Shown: positions 15,931-23,583, numbered from the stretch's first letter. The stretch: DNA of 64,000 nucleotides from an uncultured Eubacteriales bacterium (GCA_900542005.1 UQLW01000009.1:1-64000); one strand, 5' to 3'. A program made the numbers and translations. The notes: generated by a model not told the origin, from the letters alone.

Positions 15931-16953
15931 ATGGATATCGGCGTCGATTTGGGTACGGCCAGCGTACTGATCTATTTGAAGGGGCAGGGGATCGTGCTCA
16001 AGGAGCCCTCCGTTGTTGCGCTGGATACGGCCAGCGACGAGGTGTTGGCTGTCGGGGACGACGCCTATCCCATGCTGGGCCGTACGCCGCCTCATATCCG
16101 CGTTGTCCGCCCCCTGCGCGACGGGGTGATATCCGATTATCGGGTGACGGAAATCATGCTGCGGCATTTTTTGAAGAAGGTGCTCAAACGCGGCGTATTG
16201 CGTACGGCGCGGCTGGTGATCTGCGTGCCCAGCGGCGTGACCGAGGTGGAAAAGCAGTCCGTACAGCTGGCAGCCCGGGATGCCGGCGTCAAGCGCGTGC
16301 GCCTGGTGGAGGAGCCGGTTGCCGCGGCGATCGGCGCGGGCCTGGATATTTTCCAGCCGATGGGCTCCATGATCGTTGATGTGGGCGGCGGTACCACGGA
16401 TATAGCCGTGATTTCCCTGGGCGGCCTTGTGGCCAGCGAAACGCTGCGGATCGCCGGCGATGAATTTGACGAGACACTGATTACCTACATGAAGAAAAAA
16501 TACCAGCTGCTCATTGGGGAACGCACTGCCGAGCAGATGAAAATGCAGGTTGGCTCCGTCTATCCGCGCGGGCAGGTGCTGCGGATGCAGGTGGCGGGAC
16601 GCGACCTTGCCAGCGGCCTGCCGCGCCGCCAGTCCGTGGGCTCGGATGAGTTCATCCAGGTGCTGGACCGGCAGGTCCAGGCCATGCTGGAGGGCATCCA
16701 TACCGTCCTGGAGCGGACGCCCCAGGAGCTGAGGAAGGATATCATCGACCGCGGGATCGTGCTGACCGGGGGCGGCGCGCTGCTCTATGGGTTGGATATG
16801 CGGATTCAGCAGCATACCCATATCCCTTGCTTCGTGGCGGACGATCCCGTGGGTTGTGTCGTAAGGGGCGCCGGCCGGATGCTGGACATGGCCGGTACCT
16901 TCTCCCGCCGCCGCTTCGGCTCCTATGAGGAGGCCCCGCCCGTTAAGCTGTAG
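15931..16953 (+). CDS. mbl: Rod shape-determining protein, MreB/Mbl family
   Basis: A 340-residue actin homologue. Phosphate-1 (DIGVDLGTASVLIYLKG), phosphate-2 (IVDVGGGTTDIAVISLGG) and the adenosine motif (IVLTGGGALLYGLD) are all present, as is LVEEPVAAAIGAGLD. MreB-family filaments guide lateral wall synthesis. The symbol mbl follows from its place after spoIIID, as in B. subtilis; the sequence alone cannot separate Mbl from MreB paralogues. Confidence 0.92.
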   Translation: MDIGVDLGTASVLIYLKGQGIVLKEPSVVALDTASDEVLAVGDDAYPMLGRTPPHIRVVRPLRDGVISDYRVTEIMLRHFLKKVLKRGVLRTARLVICVPSGVTEVEKQSVQLAARDAGVKRVRLVEEPVAAAIGAGLDIFQPMGSMIVDVGGGTTDIAVISLGGLVASETLRIAGDEFDETLITYMKKKYQLLIGERTAEQMKMQVGSVYPRGQVLRMQVAGRDLASGLPRRQSVGSDEFIQVLDRQVQAMLEGIHTVLERTPQELRKDIIDRGIVLTGGGALLYGLDMRIQQHTHIPCFVADDPVGCVVRGAGRMLDMAGTFSRRRFGSYEEAPPVKL

Positions 16954-17056
16954 GGATACAAAGATATACGAGGAAAATGGAGCGATACCCTTGACAGGCG
17001 GATGGTAAAATGATATTATACCACTTGTGCGAGACAGTAAGCTGATTTCGCAGCGT

Positions 17057-17133
17057 CTGGGTGTGGCGCAGTTTGGTAGCGTGCTTGAATGGGGTTCAAG
17101 AGGCCGAGAGTTCAAGTCTCTCCACCCAGACCA
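17057..17133 (+). tRNA. tRNA-Pro (anticodon GGG)
   Basis: A 77-base cloverleaf with encoded CCA. Acceptor stem CTGGGTG/CACCCAG, anticodon stem CTTGA/TCAAG with loop ATGGGGT, giving GGG, and a T-arm AGAG-TTCAAGT-CTCT. Its 3' end borders a genomic island. Confidence 0.93.
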
Positions 17134-17140
17134 TTTTTAT

Positions 17141-17175
17141 CCCTGGAATTCGTCGGAATTCCAGGGATTTTTTTA
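17141..17175 (+). terminator. Terminator after tRNA-Pro
   Basis: CCCTGGAATTC (17141-17151) pairs with GAATTCCAGGG (17156-17166) around a GTCG loop, followed by ATTTTTTT. A covarying copy of this hairpin lies 6.4 kb away at the right end of the island. Confidence 0.9.
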
Positions 17176-17212
17176 TCTGTGTATTTGTGTTTTACCCAAT
17201 TTGCGCCAAGGA

Positions 17213-17350
17213 CTATTTTGGCGATAGCTCACGAAGCCAATATCCCTCTGCGGCTGCCTTTTTGCCGCTGTCATAAACGTCTGCATACGGGGAATGCGTA
17301 AAATCTGCACTGTGATGGCCCATCACGTAAGCGATAGTGGGATCCTCACC
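17213..17350 (-). pseudogene. Tyrosine recombinase (integrase) C-terminal remnant
   Basis: The last 46 codons before a TAG stop read GEDPTIAYVMGHHSADFTHS then PYADVYDSGKKAAAE. GEDP..VM.GH....FT...YA is the C-terminal box II/III pattern of phage-type integrases, with the GH motif and a Tyr nucleophile. Upstream the frame soon hits a stop near 17396 and no catalytic Arg region is found, so only the tail survives. It lies beside the tRNA, facing it, as integrases of tRNA-targeting islands do. The stretch 17396-17800 shows no further gene. Confidence 0.5.
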
Positions 17351-17801
17351 ATTGTTTCGTATATTGTTTTTTAATAAAATCAAGTCGAAATCTGATTATC
17401 CCTTGAAAACACTGTGTTTGCAAGCATTTCATCCGAGTCAAAAACACCTCATTTACTACTGTTGAGTGAGACTTGACACGCTGAAAGACCGGGAAATGCC
17501 AAGATACGGACACGGTGCGGGCGTCCGGGACCTCCGCCCCATGACCATACAACTGAATACAGACCGGCCATCAGCCGGAGCAACGCCATAGGTACACGAA
17601 AACCTGTGGAGTTTTTTTATGCCCTGACGGGGCCGCTCAAAACTGTATGAAAACGGGCGGGAAATCCCCTGTTTTTTCGCCTGTGGGCGGCGCAAAGGAG
17701 GCCGCCCATATCCTTTCCCCTGTGGGAGGCCGAGCGGGCATACAGGGGCGCCAAACCACTGAAACGAACACTTTGCCAAACCGAAGAAAGGAGGGGCAAA
17801 C

Positions 17802-18690
17802 ATGGCGGTATTCCGCATCGAGAAAACCCGTGATTACACGGAGATATCCAATCACCATCTGCGGGACAAGTCGCTCTCGCTGAAAGCAAAGGGCCTTTTC
17901 TCCCTTATGCTCTCCCTGCCGGAGGAGTGGGACTACACCACCAAGGGGCTGGCCCGGATCTGCAAAGATGGTGTTGACAACATCTGCGCCGGGGTGCGGG
18001 AGCTGGAGGAGCACGGCTATGTGATCCGCCAGCGGGTCCGCAATCCCAACGGATAGCTCGGCGCCATTGAGTACACCATCCTGGAGCAGCCCCGTCAGAC
18101 CGGGCCAGGACCGGAAAAACCTGAACGGGAAAATCCAGTCTTGGATAACCCTGAACAGGCTTCCACTGTCTTGGAAGAACCTGAACAGGGAAACCCCGCA
18201 CAATTAAATACTAATCAATCAAGTAAAGAAAAATCAAAGAAAGATCTATCAAGTACGGAAGGATCAAATCCTGTCCAATCGATCCCCCAAATCCCCAGGG
18301 GTTCGGACGGGATTGGATGCGTGAACGGGCCTGTTATCGGGAATTGATCCTGGAGAACATCGTGTATGACATCCTCATCCAGGACGTGGCATGGACCGGG
18401 AGCGCCTGGATGAGCTGGTGGAGCTCATGGTGGATACCGTCTGCTCCCGCCGGGAGACCATCCGCATTGCCTGGGACGACTATCCGGCGGAGGTGGTCAA
18501 ATCCCGGTTCCTGAAGCTGAGCAGCTCCCACCTGCGGTATGTCCTGGACCGCATGGCGGAGAACACCACCTACGTCCGCAATATCAAGAAATACCTGCTG
18601 GCCGCCCTGTATAACGCCCCGGCCACCATGGACAGCTATTACACTTCCCAGGTGAGCCATGACCTGTACGGCGGCGGGGATCGGAGGTGA
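17802..18690 (+). pseudogene. Broken replication-initiator-like HTH protein of a conjugative element (DUF6017 type)
   Basis: It opens intact (MAVFRIEKTRDYTEISNHHL, then RDKSLSLKAKGLFSLMLSLP) behind AAAGGAGG, then meets an in-frame TAG near 18054 and resumes with AIEYTILEQPRQ. Two frameshifts follow around 18310-18390. The C-terminal domain (AEVVKSRFLKLSSSHLRYVL, then NTTYVRNIKKYLLAALYNAP) is recognisable up to 18690. The family is an HTH protein found at the start of many clostridial integrative conjugative elements. The damage marks the element as non-functional. Confidence 0.75.
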
Positions 18691-19145
18691 CACAAGTGCA
18701 GGAAGAAATCACCCAGGGCACGCTCTCCCTCTCGGTGGAGGCGGGCAAGATGACGGCGGACCTGCTCCAAAAGGCCCTGACAAAGATGCTGGAGGAGATG
18801 CGGAAGAAGCCCTCTCAGCGCACCCTCCACCAGGGAAAGCAGACCCTGAACCAGCTCAAGCAGCACGGCGCCGCTCTGACTAACATCGAGATCACAGAGC
18901 AGAACATCAAGGCCTTCTCCCAGGTGGCGAAGAAGTATGAGATCGACTTCGCCCTGAAAAAGGCCCCCCATACGGATCCCCCGCACTACTATGTGTTCTT
19001 CAAGGCCAAGGACGAGGCGCGCCGGACCGCCCCGGAGAAGAAACCCTCCATCCGGGAGCGGCTGGAGGAGGCGAAAAAGGAGTGTGGCGAGCGCAGGCCC
19101 CCGGACAAGCCCCACCAGAAGAAGCCCCCGGAGCATGACCTATGA
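18687..19145 (+). CDS. PcfB-like (DUF3801) conjugative-element protein
   Basis: A 152-residue protein starting at GTG 18687, overlapping the end of the preceding broken gene by 4 bases. Visible are LSLSVEAGKMTADLLQKALT, GKQTLNQLKQHGAAL and a Lys/Pro-rich tail. PcfB/DUF3801 proteins act with the VirD4-type coupling protein in conjugation, normally encoded just downstream. Here that coupling gene is missing, so the protein is probably a passenger relic. The family name is from sequence pattern and order. Confidence 0.65.
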   Translation: MTQVQEEITQGTLSLSVEAGKMTADLLQKALTKMLEEMRKKPSQRTLHQGKQTLNQLKQHGAALTNIEITEQNIKAFSQVAKKYEIDFALKKAPHTDPPHYYVFFKAKDEARRTAPEKKPSIRERLEEAKKECGERRPPDKPHQKKPPEHDL

Positions 19146-19339
19146 GCCGGAGTAAGAAGTGGCGGCTGGAGTGGTCCTTCTTCCTGGGGGAAAACGATCG
19201 CCGCCAGCACAACAAGGTCTGCAAGGGATGTGTCCATCCCTGCAAGCAAAGTTTCCGGGCGGTGGTGTTGTCCTGTCCTGTCCACACTATCTTTCCCTCA
19301 GTTCCAAAAAGCGGAGGAATTAGGATTCAAAATGGGTGA
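19142..19339 (+). pseudogene. Truncated small Cys-containing conjugative-element protein
   Basis: It begins MSRSKKWRLEWSFFL and continues CKGCVHPCKQSFRAVVLSCP, the pattern of a small protein found between pcfB and the coupling-protein gene in related elements. After about residue 46 (near base 19280) the sequence becomes unrelated, suggesting a recombination junction. It overlaps the PcfB-like stop by 4 bases. Confidence 0.45.
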
Positions 19340-19448
19340 AGAAACCGCCTGTGTCAGATTTTCCGTGTAAGGGCAGTATGATTTTCTATGTGAGGGCGAC
19401 AAGACGTTTCTGCATAGGGAAAATGTCGAATTTCTCCCCTTTAGAATG

Positions 19449-19497
19449 AGAGCGCCGTCACCGGACAGATGTCCGGTGACGACGCTCTGTTTTTTTA
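19449..19497 (+). terminator. Strong terminator at the junction inside the island
   Basis: A long hairpin (AGAGCG and GTCACCGGAC with their complements, loop AGAT) is followed by TTTTTTT. It separates conjugative relics from the AT-rich restriction-modification block. Apart from two imperfect GTGTAAGGGC/ATGTGAGGGC repeats at about 19365-19407, nothing else is seen in 19340-19595. Confidence 0.85.
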
Positions 19498-19595
19498 GTA
19501 AGCTCCTATCAACAATACGCCGGTAGTCCTATCTTTCTTACAGAACAAGTTTCCGCGAATTAGCCACAACGAAGTTAAATCTACAAACAAAAGTA

Positions 19596-19624
19596 TTGAC
19601 ATCGCAACACTTTTACGGTATATA
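19596..19624 (+). promoter_or_regulatory. Promoter for the XRE regulator and methyltransferase
   Basis: TTGACA (19596-19601) and TATATA (19619-19624) are 17 bases apart. The -35 is flanked by AAAAGT and its complement ACTTTT, a possible operator for the XRE protein encoded next. Confidence 0.7.
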
Positions 19625-19648
19625 TACAATCATGGAGGAGGGATCTAC

Positions 19649-19852
19649 ATGTCGTTTTCCTATAAACCCCTTTGGAAACTTCTGATTGACCGTGATATGA
19701 CAAAAAAACGGCTTATGCAAGAAACAGGAATTTCAAAATCAACAATGGATAAAATGGCACGTGGGGAACAAGTTTCAATGGACATTATTGATCGTATATG
19801 TAATCATCTAAATTGCGATATTGAAAATGTCATTGAGCATCTTCATGATTGA
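19649..19852 (+). CDS. XRE-family regulator, possible controller protein of the restriction-modification system
   Basis: A 67-residue single-domain Cro/CI HTH protein: MTKKRLMQETGISKSTMDKM forms the recognition helices and VSMDIIDRICNHLNCDIENV the C-terminal helices. ATGGAGGAGG precedes the start. It is 8 bases upstream of the methyltransferase and likely co-transcribed. Restriction systems often carry such a controller protein; that role is inferred from context. Base composition is clearly more AT-rich than the host backbone. Confidence 0.85.
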   Translation: MSFSYKPLWKLLIDRDMTKKRLMQETGISKSTMDKMARGEQVSMDIIDRICNHLNCDIENVIEHLHD

Positions 19853-19860
19853 GGTAAAAA

Positions 19861-20550
19861 ATGGGAAAAGAAGCTAAGAAGCGCGTAGTAACCGGAAATT
19901 CTTCCACTGATTTAATTCTATCTGCATATATTCAAAACAACGAAGATATCTTTCCTTTGATCCTTAGTTTGTATGTCCCTATCGGGGCTGAAATAGCTGA
20001 TGTCACATATGGGAAAGGTGTTTTTTGGAAGAAAGTAAAAAAGGATGATTATACTCTCCACTTTTCTGATATAAAAACAGGAGTGGACTGTCGCCATTTA
20101 CCCTATGCGGATGCTTCTATGGATTGTGTTGTTTTAGATCCTCCGTATATGGAAGGATTTTACAGAAGACATAATGATCATTTAGCGGGTAATGGGACTT
20201 TTTCTTCATTCCGCGAAGCATACTCGGATGGAAGTGTGTACATTCAGCGTAAAGGTGCACCAAAATATCATGATGCAGTTCTTGATATGTACTATTCCGC
20301 AGGCTGTGAGGCATTACGTGTTCTGAAAGATAAGGGTATATTAATTGTTAAGTGCCAAGATGAAGTTAGTGCAAATAAGCAGCATTTAACACACGTTGAA
20401 ATTATATATGAGTATACGGCGCATGGCTTAATCGTAGAAGATTTGTTTGTTATGGTAAGAAATAACAAGCCCAATATTTCGACACTAAAAAAGCAAGTTC
20501 ATGCACGGAAAAATCATTCTTACTTTCTGGTGTTCCGCAAAAAAAATTAA
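19861..20550 (+). CDS. DNA methyltransferase (N6-adenine or N4-cytosine type)
   Basis: A 229-residue protein. The catalytic motif DPPY lies at residues 93-96 and an AdoMet-binding segment DVTYGKGVFW at 47-56, the order of amino-methyltransferases. The C-terminal half (ALRVLKDKGILIVKCQDEV) is typical of the fold. It is short for the class, leaving little room for a separate target-recognition domain. It faces a PD-(D/E)xK nuclease gene with a 4-base convergent overlap, so it most likely protects the host from that enzyme. The recognition site cannot be deduced. Confidence 0.85.
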   Translation: MGKEAKKRVVTGNSSTDLILSAYIQNNEDIFPLILSLYVPIGAEIADVTYGKGVFWKKVKKDDYTLHFSDIKTGVDCRHLPYADASMDCVVLDPPYMEGFYRRHNDHLAGNGTFSSFREAYSDGSVYIQRKGAPKYHDAVLDMYYSAGCEALRVLKDKGILIVKCQDEVSANKQHLTHVEIIYEYTAHGLIVEDLFVMVRNNKPNISTLKKQVHARKNHSYFLVFRKKN

Positions 20551-21134
20551 ACCATTTCATCAAGTAAAGAATAAATGTGCGTTGAGAATGGAGGCTGTAA
20601 TGGCCAAGAAATGTCAATGAGTGTTTTTATTAAATATTCGCGGTCTTCTACAGCAACATTCCTCGATCTCGCACCAGGATGTGGCAAATCACTGTTTCTT
20701 GCAAAGGCAAAACGCCATTGATCTCCAAATGCATATAAGCTGACAGCTACGATATCAAATTCGCCAACAGCAAGACAGGTCGTGTTTACTGTGTGGCCAT
20801 TCGGTAACAGAATCTCACGTCTATCACTTGCGTCACACTGAAATTTTCCGCTCCACTCATCATCTCCCACTTGAATTACAGAATTAGTTTGAAGAGATTT
20901 AGCCTCAATTCTAAATTCTCTCCCTTTGTACCGAAATGAAATATCACCTTTGCTAGTTCTATCGTGATCGTCATATTTCTTGAGGTTCTCTATACCGGCA
21001 TGTCCATCAAAATATGTCCGTGCCTTGTATTCGCTGACATAACCAAAGATAAAGCCACGTAAAGAAGGGTTATCGTCAACTATTTTTGTGAGTTCTTCTG
21101 CCGAAATTTGCCATCTTTCAAGTAATGTTTTCAT
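20547..21134 (-). CDS. Putative type II restriction endonuclease (PD-(D/E)xK fold)
   Basis: A 195-residue protein not recognised by name. It contains Asp64 in KGDISFRYK followed by Glu77-Ala-Lys79 in FRIEAKSLQ, the spacing of a PD-(D/E)xK nuclease core, with an upstream Glu35 as a possible extra catalytic residue. GGGAGG precedes ATG 21134. It converges on the methyltransferase gene with a 4-base overlap, so the pair reads as a restriction-modification system. The nuclease role is inferred from motif and neighbour. Confidence 0.7.
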   Translation of the reverse strand: MKTLLERWQISAEELTKIVDDNPSLRGFIFGYVSEYKARTYFDGHAGIENLKKYDDHDRTSKGDISFRYKGREFRIEAKSLQTNSVIQVGDDEWSGKFQCDASDRREILLPNGHTVNTTCLAVGEFDIVAVSLYAFGDQWRFAFARNSDLPHPGARSRNVAVEDREYLIKTLIDISWPLQPPFSTHIYSLLDEMV

Positions 21135-21355
21135 AATACTTCCTCCCAAAGGTCGAAGATTCTTAAATCATATTATATTGCATAGTGTAAATGCTTGCAA
21201 CAAATCATTCTAATTCTTTAGGGTGGCGATTGCCATGCGAGATCTCTTTATTAAAAAATAAGATAAGGCGTGGTCAGGGAAACAACGGCCACAGCGGCAA
21301 GGGGCTTCAACCTCCTCGACGAGTGGAAACACTCAATATACAAGGGAAGGAGGTC

Positions 21356-21469
21356 ATGTATCAGGCCATCATGCTACTGATAGCGATTGGAATAGCGCTT
21401 AAAATCACATCTAATACGCTTAAGAGCATAAAAAAAGCCGTTGACGATGTACGAGATTATCAACGGTAG
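21356..21469 (+). CDS. Small hydrophobic peptide, candidate type I toxin
   Basis: A 37-residue peptide: a hydrophobic helix (MYQAIMLLIAIGIALKI) followed by a charged tail ending DDVRDYQR. AAGGAGG lies seven bases before ATG 21356. Upstream ACCTCCT (21310-21316) is perfectly complementary to AGGAGGT (21348-21354), so the ribosome site can be hidden, and a GAGTG-GAAA-CACTC hairpin lies between. A promoter on the opposite strand fires across its 3' end. Size and architecture match type I toxins of the holin-like kind. Function is inferred. Confidence 0.5.
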   Translation: MYQAIMLLIAIGIALKITSNTLKSIKKAVDDVRDYQR

Positions 21470-21509
21470 GCCGCAAGGCTAACTCCAACAGAAGCCCTTT
21501 GCTGTCTTT

Positions 21510-21538
21510 ATTATAAGCGATTGGAGGCGAGAAAGCAA
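21510..21538 (-). promoter_or_regulatory. Antisense promoter facing the small hydrophobic peptide
   Basis: Read leftward, TTGCTT (21533-21538) and TATAAT (21510-21515) are separated by exactly 17 bases. A transcript starting near 21503 would run antisense to the 3' end of the peptide gene, the arrangement of type I antitoxin RNAs. Confidence 0.6.
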
Positions 21539-21606
21539 TAGAAAGAAAGCCCAGCGCCCATGAAATATGGCAAAAAGAAAATTCTGTACAATATCATTTT
21601 AAGGCA

Positions 21607-21714
21607 ATGAAGCGTACTGAATCCGACATCATCAACAAGCTCGACAGCGTACCCAACAAGGCCGGATACATCAAGGCATTGATCCGGGCCGACATTGCAA
21701 AAAACGACGATTAA
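21607..21714 (+). CDS. Small element-borne protein, possibly 5'-truncated
   Basis: A 35-residue reading, MKRTESDIINKLDSVPNKAG then YIKALIRADIAKNDD. Similar C-termini (KLDSVPNKAGYIKALIR) occur in short proteins of clostridial integrative elements. The open frame continues upstream to 21538, where GGAGGCGAG precedes an ATA rather than ATG, giving a 58-residue product if that codon were used. The original start may have mutated. No function is known. Confidence 0.4.
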   Translation: MKRTESDIINKLDSVPNKAGYIKALIRADIAKNDD

Positions 21715-21854
21715 CAAAAATCCCCCGCAAGCCTGGCAGGGCTTAGCGCGGAGGATAAACCACCCAGAACTAGCACGAACGGGGGGCCATCGATATATTA
21801 GCAGGGTTCCCCGAAAAAAGTAGACACGCAAACTATTTATCATTCTGGAATATC

Positions 21855-21889
21855 TAAAAAACCAGTGGAGCGAACTCCACTGGTTTTTT
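21855..21889. terminator. Bidirectional terminator
   Basis: AAAACCAGTGGAG...CTCCACTGGTTTT, a 13-bp stem with a CGAA loop and T runs on both strands. It ends the AIPR-like gene on the minus strand and any rightward transcript. Between 21715 and 21854 nothing else is seen except a weak hairpin. Confidence 0.9.
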
Positions 21890-21896
21890 GGATGTT

Positions 21897-23282
21897 TTAG
21901 AGGATCCCCGCGATAGCCATTTTAAAGCCTGCCAATGCCTGAGCGTAACTCTGAGGGTTCTTGCCGATCTTCTGAGGATCGTAGTCGCACATGCTGAAAA
22001 TGCCGGCATAGTGGGCGACAATTTTATCAAGGTTATTGCGGAGAAAGTCCATGGGCGCCTGCTTCCAACGGATCTCGTTGTTTCCGTCATTCTCCATCAA
22101 AGCCTGAAGACCATAGACAAGAGGCGTAATGAAACCATCGGGGCTGACTGTTTCAATTTCTTTTTCGGTATAAGGCGTCTTCTTGTCCTTACGCTTATCG
22201 TTTAGGGTCTTAACTGCTGTGATTCTGCCATAAATGCCGCCAGCGGCGTTGTAGAACCGGGGGAACATCTCATAAATATAGTCATACAGTTCGGGCAGTT
22301 CAACAGCAATCTTGAAAGCAGTGCGGACTTCGCTGTTGCGCAATTCTCTCTTGTAGTCTGCGCTTGTTTCGACGGTGACATCAGGAGAACTCATTAACTT
22401 CTCAAATTGGGTCAGACACCCCCCCTTCCCTCTGTAGGTATTCTGCGCAAGAACAGGCTCAATAGTTCTGCCATGGGAGTCTTTAACAGGAGAAATCAGA
22501 TTCAGAGGGATCCAAGCAAGCGCAATGATATCCTGCGCCTTAATCTCGCCGCCTTCATTGCTCTTCCACTGAATCCGGTTGCTTAAAGTAGGATTGTGGG
22601 CATCCATGAGGGATTTGAGGGTATCATAGTATCCGAGCTGATTGGCCTTGTCGGAAATGTGAAGCTGCACATTGTTGTTTCGTGCTGCGCAGATCTCCAA
22701 CAGGTCATTGCGGAATGCTTCAACGCAAAGAGGATCGTCTGCTTGACGAGGGACGAGCAACTCAACAGGAATGAAGAAACTCAGATTTCCAATGGAAGGA
22801 TCTTTTCTGAGGGCTTCAAGGTATTCGTCGATCAAGTCACGATTAGCTTTCCATTCCTCTTTGAAACTACTCCAGGTTTTCGGCCCTTTGGAATGGGGCG
22901 CTCCCTTGAAGGCCTGGGCTGCTCTTAGGATGTATAAGCCGATGGCAAGCGTATTATGACCACCGTCAAGGATCCCTTCGATCTGAAGGTTGTCGGGAGT
23001 AATCTTCACGCGATCACGCTCCAGATGTTCGTACTGAGAAGAAGCAAGCAGAATACCCTTTGTTTTGAAGGGGAAGGTTTCAGGCGCACTTTCGATGGAA
23101 TCCTGAATTGCCGCTGTAACAGGGCCAGTTGCAGAAGAACGAGGGTTAGCTTCCAAATCCAAAATATCGATGACGGGGATGAGGTACGTCGCTTTGGTGA
23201 GGCCGACGATTTTGGTGATTTCTCCGACAGTCTGTTCAGAGGAGAAATCGAACTTGATAATGACGCTTTTTTTGTTTAGCAT
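21897..23282 (-). CDS. AIPR-like protein, candidate phage-defence gene
   Basis: A 461-residue cytoplasmic protein. The N-terminal part has LDLEANPRSSATGPV and then GILLAS...ILDGGHNTLAIGLYIL (GGH at residues 107-109). This resembles the N-GI-...-NGGQTT core of AIPR (abortive infection) proteins, with His replacing Gln. Further on, ARNNNVQLHISDKANQLGYY parallels the AIPR stretch after that core. ATG 23282 has AAAGGAG upstream. It has its own promoter, a leader with an attenuator, and a bidirectional terminator. It sits beside a restriction-modification pair. The family link is by eye and distant. Confidence 0.55.
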   Translation of the reverse strand: MLNKKSVIIKFDFSSEQTVGEITKIVGLTKATYLIPVIDILDLEANPRSSATGPVTAAIQDSIESAPETFPFKTKGILLASSQYEHLERDRVKITPDNLQIEGILDGGHNTLAIGLYILRAAQAFKGAPHSKGPKTWSSFKEEWKANRDLIDEYLEALRKDPSIGNLSFFIPVELLVPRQADDPLCVEAFRNDLLEICAARNNNVQLHISDKANQLGYYDTLKSLMDAHNPTLSNRIQWKSNEGGEIKAQDIIALAWIPLNLISPVKDSHGRTIEPVLAQNTYRGKGGCLTQFEKLMSSPDVTVETSADYKRELRNSEVRTAFKIAVELPELYDYIYEMFPRFYNAAGGIYGRITAVKTLNDKRKDKKTPYTEKEIETVSPDGFITPLVYGLQALMENDGNNEIRWKQAPMDFLRNNLDKIVAHYAGIFSMCDYDPQKIGKNPQSYAQALAGFKMAIAGIL

Positions 23283-23318
23283 GTTTGTCTCCTTTCGCTG
23301 TGTCGGAGGCCCTGGAAA

Positions 23319-23347
23319 CAAAAAACGGGCCAACGATAGTTGGTCCG
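23319..23347 (-). terminator. Attenuator-like hairpin in the AIPR-like leader
   Basis: On the minus strand CGGACCAAC pairs with GTTGGCCCG (one mismatch) around TATC and is followed by TTTTTTG. It lies between the promoter at 23441-23469 and the start codon, so it would stop transcription before the gene unless overridden. Confidence 0.6.
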
Positions 23348-23440
23348 TGAAAATACGATCAGGGTATGGGTTTTGCCATATTTCCAGAACCTATCCAGGT
23401 GCTTGTTTTAACTTCCACCCACTATCCAGCAGGTATTCAT

Positions 23441-23469
23441 ATAGTAGCAAATTATGGTTTTTATGTCAA
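23441..23469 (-). promoter_or_regulatory. Promoter of the AIPR-like gene
   Basis: Read leftward, TTGACA (23464-23469) and TACTAT (23441-23446) are 17 bases apart. This places the transcript start about 150 bases before ATG 23282. Confidence 0.7.
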
Positions 23470-23546
23470 ATATAGACATTTTATTCTTCTCATTTGGGGC
23501 GCAAAATCTCAAAGCGGGGTGCATGGTATCATTAGCGCTGCCTTCG

Positions 23547-23583
23547 CCGTTTTTATCTCTGGAATTTGTTGAAATTCCAGGGC
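23547..23583 (+). repeat. Diverged copy of the tRNA-Pro 3' flank (right island edge)
   Basis: These 37 bases match 17131-17167 (end of CCA plus terminator stem-loop) except at six positions. One stem pair changed from C-G to T-A in both arms together (17151/17156 versus 23567/23572), so the hairpin is preserved. Confidence 0.6.

Larger units (their letters stand above)
17134..23583. mobile_element. Genomic island at tRNA-Pro, decayed integrative element with defence genes
   Basis: The left edge is the tRNA-Pro 3' end and its terminator. The right edge is a diverged copy of the same 37 bases at 23547-23583. Inside are a tyrosine-recombinase C-terminal remnant next to the tRNA, conjugative-element genes with stops and frameshifts, and an AT-rich restriction-modification and AIPR-like cargo. 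The exact borders are inferred, because the two edge copies are not identical. Confidence 0.65.

Noticed and set aside
19360..19410. Insertion-sequence end suggested by GTGTAAGGGC/ATGTGAGGGC repeats
   Set aside because: Imperfect direct repeats only, with no terminal inverted repeats and no transposase nearby.
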